DNA of 64,000 nt from Ehretia macrophylla (lineage: Eukaryota > Streptophyta > Magnoliopsida > Boraginales > Ehretiaceae), in assembly GCA_037974665.1 (NCBI GenBank), contig CM075780.1, positions 56,461,594 through 56,525,593 of the forward strand, written 5' to 3'. Below are positions 60,591-64,000 of this stretch, in pieces; position 1 is the stretch's first letter, and each line of letters begins with the position of its first letter. A program made the position numbers and the translations under genes. A model generated the notes under the pieces. It saw only the letters and a program-made list of their open reading frames with translations. It searched no databases and had not been told where the DNA came from.

Positions 60591-63500
60591 TGTCACACCC
60601 TAACCCAACCTATAGAGGCTAGACTAGGGTATGACTTAAATTATTATTGTTATTTTACGACTTTAACCGTTTGACTATAATTAATTCTTATTCGTTAGCC
60701 TATAGCTCCAAAAGTTTTTTGGAAAACCGACAGCATAACAACTGTATATAGGATCTTTGGTTTGACCTATTTTCTAGAGCACCTCAAAATTCCGAATCTT
60801 TAATTTGCTTAAAACTAAAACTCTTGTTTTATCATCAATCGATATACCCGCTAGTTTATCTTGAAAGTTCTATTTGAATTAATAAGCCTATCATGATGAC
60901 TACATCTCATTTATTTGTCAAATTCCTATTTGGGCAAGTACCTATTAACATTCAGCTTACAAATGAATACCTTAATGAGTATAGGTAGGGCTAACTTGGT
61001 TGATTCTTCACCTATTGGTTTAGACACCTAATGATAACTATTATCCATTTCAATGAAAGCAAATGACCGAAATAAAAGAGTTCGTCCAATTATAGTTAGT
61101 ACAAACCAAAATTAGACCCCAAATTACAACGGGGATTATTTACAACAACAACATAAACAGTCTTCAATTTAAGCACAACATCCCTAATAACATCCATGTT
61201 CATGAAAAGCACGTAATGCATATTCTCTTTGGGTACCTATTCTAATTCTGTTTCACCTGTAATGACATAAAGAGGGTGAGTCCTTAAAAACTCAGTGAGG
61301 GGGGAACAAGTAATGGGGCTTTTGAAATTCTTTTCCAGTTAACTTGTGAAACTCCTTTGGAAACATGTCATGTAATACAAGTAAGTTCATAACATAGCAT
61401 AAATATAAATGAACACATTTACTATATCATTTCAAAGGATAAATTATGCTTTCGCATTTGCATATAGTGGTTGGCCTTGAATATCATACTCCTTACCACT
61501 CCCGTATGGCTGTACTCCTGATTGTACACCAAACCTACGACCAACTCTCTGAGGGTAACAAAGTTCCAAGCGAGAAAGGGAATACCCCAACTTTCCGAGG
61601 CTAAAAAAGTCACTAGCGATAGAGGGAATATGGACCATGGTAGTCATGAGAGCACTGACAAGCCTGATGCCGCTCGGCGTTCGTGAATCGCTACCATGCC
61701 GAAAGAAATGTTGCAACCTCGTATGCAATGCACATTTATGCCAATAAACATTTCACAATAGGAGGTCAACAAAGTAGGTTGCCTCCGTATACAATTAAAC
61801 AACAAGGATAGTGGAGGTACAACAAAGTAGGTTGCCCCCGACATGTTATATCATGGATAATGTAATCACATTGTGCCATGTACTAAAGTATATGCATATG
61901 ATCATTACACAACAACAATTCTTCCAAAATAAGAATTATCCCAAGTATAACATGAATAGGATAACAATTAACATGCTTTTCAACAAGAAATCTCGCAACG
62001 GTGTAATACATTCAATTAACACTTATTGGCTTAACAATTAACCATGCATAACACGACTTAGTACGTGAGGGGCTATTCTAACTTTTATGACCAGCCTTGA
62101 AACATATCAATAAACCACACAAAACTTCAAAGGTTTCATGTCATAAACAACTTGAAAGCATAGTTAACCAATGTAACATCATATTCGAGCTTACGTACAA
62201 TGTTTAACTATCTTTCAACCATATAACCAATCAAAAGCGTTCTTGCATGCACTTAATAACTTCCGGGCAGCCTACTACTCAAATTAAATCTGCCAAATAA
62301 ATCCATGTAAGGCCGTCAAACAACAACATCTAAGCAAATAACCGACTAAGGGTTTCACATATCTCATTAACTCCAAGGTTAACCAACAAATGACCTCAAT
62401 ATCATTTTAAATCATATATATCCAAGCCTTAGAAAATCAGGACAGCTTACTACATGTTCAAAATCATCATGTAATCCCATTAAAAACATGAGGTGAGCAA
62501 CTATAAGGTAAGCAAATTGAGTAAGACTTTATATCTAACATCATATACATACATCACAAACATTTAGCCATGAAATCAACTTAAAATATGTAGGATCATC
62601 CACTAAACTTTCTGGCCAGCTCCTAACATGAGTATAAAATCCCAATCTATGCAATATAAACACATGTATTAACCCGATATGCTTCAAGACATAACTTTTA
62701 ACAACCACTAACATAAATCTTCATATACAAGGGTATATACATATATGTTCATGTTCATGGACTTTTAAAACATTGAAAGACAGTTTGAAACTCTCACATT
62801 GCAACCCTATAGCACATATTTCAGCTACGACCTTCATTAATTGCCTTAACTTTCGTTAGTCAGTTACCCAAGTAAATGATCTCCAAATTCAATAAATCAT
62901 ATATCAAATCGAAGCTTTACGAATGCTTTAACTCAGACCGCAGACCTCATTCAATTTTGAGTTAAGATCTAAGAGTTATAACCATTCGCATGAGACCACG
63001 CAACCAGCCCAATTTTAATAACTATCCAGTACACCCTACGATTTTTGCCCTATTAGGTGGTCTTAACATCCGAATTAGCTCTATTCTATTTCTATAACAT
63101 TTGTTCAAAACTAAAACATCTAGCTGCCTACCATATTTTGTCAATTTTTTAGATGCTTTACTACTTTAAAAGTGCTCAAAATAGTGAGGTCAGTGAGCTG
63201 TCCGAGATTCTTCAGTCATGTTTAAACTCATCTTCTTTTCTTCTAAGCATGCAAGACTATATCACATATATACATATGCTTATAAGATTTAAAAACATTT
63301 AAGAGACAATTTTAACCCTTACCTCTTGGAGAGATATGAAGAAATGCAAAGGATCTACTTGAAAGTTTGAGAAATAGTCTTGAAAGTGCTAAAGTCCTCA
63401 TTTTCTTTCCTTGGCCATGTATATCTCACTTGTTTCCTTTGATATTCAGTCTAGTTAGCTAACATATCGTGTGTGTGAGTGTTCATAACCATAAGGAAAA

Positions 63501-64000
63501 GAATGGATGTGTTATACTTTACCTTGGCCGAAAATGAGAGAGTTTTGTGAGTTTGTGAATGTCTTGAGCTATCCTAGCTTTGAGTTCTTGCTATGGTCGA
63601 GTGGATGAGAGGATTTTAGAGAGTCTTCTTGCTAGTTTAAGTGTGGAGGGTATGTTTGGTGTCTTGGCCGAGAGAGAGAGAAGAGAGAATGCTAGAATTG
63701 TCTTGCAAATTTGTGTTTTGTGTGTGTGTATAGCTATGGCTGAAAATGGCCTAGCCTTTGAGGTCAATATACTTTTGTTTTGTCTTGTTGTGGCATGTGT
63801 TTAAGTGTTTAAGAGTTGCGTAAGTTTAGTATCTAGTGTAGCATGTTTAGGAATTAGGAAAAGTGCATGGGAGTTAGGAAAAAGCATGTCTTGTGTTTAG
63901 TGTTTGTGTAAGAAGATGTTGGCTTAGGTGTTTGTGTAAGATTAAAGTTAGAATAGAATATAGGGCATGTTTAGAGGTTTGTAAGGTTTTGTCTCGTAGT
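60591..64000 (-). mobile_element. LTR E, chromovirus-like, family of solo LTR C, truncated by the window end
   Basis: Starts TGTCACACCCTAACCCAACC and resembles LTR C throughout, including CTATAGAGGCTAGACTAGGG-like sequence, the hairpin at 61277-61294 and a CGGCGTTCGTGAA block near 61675. Many differences from C are C-to-T or G-to-A. Whether it is a solo LTR or part of a full element cannot be told. Small open frames near 63580-63804 and 61422-61844 have no domain support. Confidence 0.8.
61277..61294 (-). promoter_or_regulatory. Conserved LTR hairpin in LTR E
   Basis: TGAGT (61277-61281) and ACTCA (61290-61294) pair fully. In sense, CACCCTCTTTATGTCATTACAG|GTG follows. The last stem pair is T-A where the Tekay-like and D LTRs have C-G. 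Confidence 0.5.

Overview
This window is plant nuclear DNA, almost certainly angiosperm and probably a eudicot with an AT-rich, repeat-rich genome. I see no host gene, rRNA or tRNA gene, and no CRISPR array. Nearly all of it is a stack of nested transposable elements. They are LTR retrotransposons of the Ty1/copia and Ty3/gypsy superfamilies, one tiny TRIM element and the broken end of a CACTA DNA transposon. The plant assignment rests on initiator-tRNA-Met and tRNA-Asp primer-binding sites, a chromodomain integrase, Athila, Tat, SIRE and Tekay type Gag and Pol sequences, and long LTRs of chromovirus style. I use letters for LTR families: A, C, D, E and F are long chromovirus-like LTRs.

Layout. 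1-2483: 3'-truncated SIRE/Maximus-like copia element on the minus strand (gag, PBS, LTR). 2484-8832: 5' LTR and leader of copia-1 (+), with solo LTR A at 2621-6125 (TSD CATTC). 8833-13903: Athila-group element (+) that lost much of its 5' LTR and gag N-terminus plus RT, RNase H and integrase (TSD TATATC). About 14180-16724: truncated LTR F. 16725-30475: 5'-truncated copia-2 (+), cut by a complete Tekay/Del-like chromovirus on the minus strand at 17701-27061 (TSD CTTAT). 30476-35262: Tat-like gypsy gag, protease and RT (+), cut by a copia-2-family solo LTR at 32028-33911. 35284-51100: Athila-like gypsy on the minus strand (TSD TGTAT) whose 3' LTR holds a TRIM at 35460-35983 (TSD ATATG) and a 3.9-kb solo LTR C at 36572-40505 (TSD GTCAA). 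51106-51841: unassigned. 51842-53438: CACTA terminus and transposase remnant. 53439-60590: LARD-like element D, whose short internal domain is a minisatellite instead of gag-pol. 60591-64000: LTR E, nested in D and running off the window.

How the parts relate. The undamaged Athila 5' LTR is an empty-site control for the TRIM and LTR C insertions. The best coding region is the Tekay-like gag-pro-RT-RNase H frame of 972 codons, but its protease lacks the D-S/T-G triad and its integrase is split by stops and frameshifts. I see no element here that could transpose on its own.

The most interesting non-obvious signals are: (i) a hairpin in the sense strand of all six chromovirus-like LTR types, kept by paired substitutions and G-U wobbles and followed in most types by a splice-acceptor-like AG; (ii) element D's 13-bp minisatellite in place of coding sequence; (iii) a roughly 20-bp degenerate ACGT-core repeat array at the edge of LTR C; (iv) a palindromic GC-rich cluster beside the Athila TATA box whose copy arrangement differs between the two LTRs of one element.
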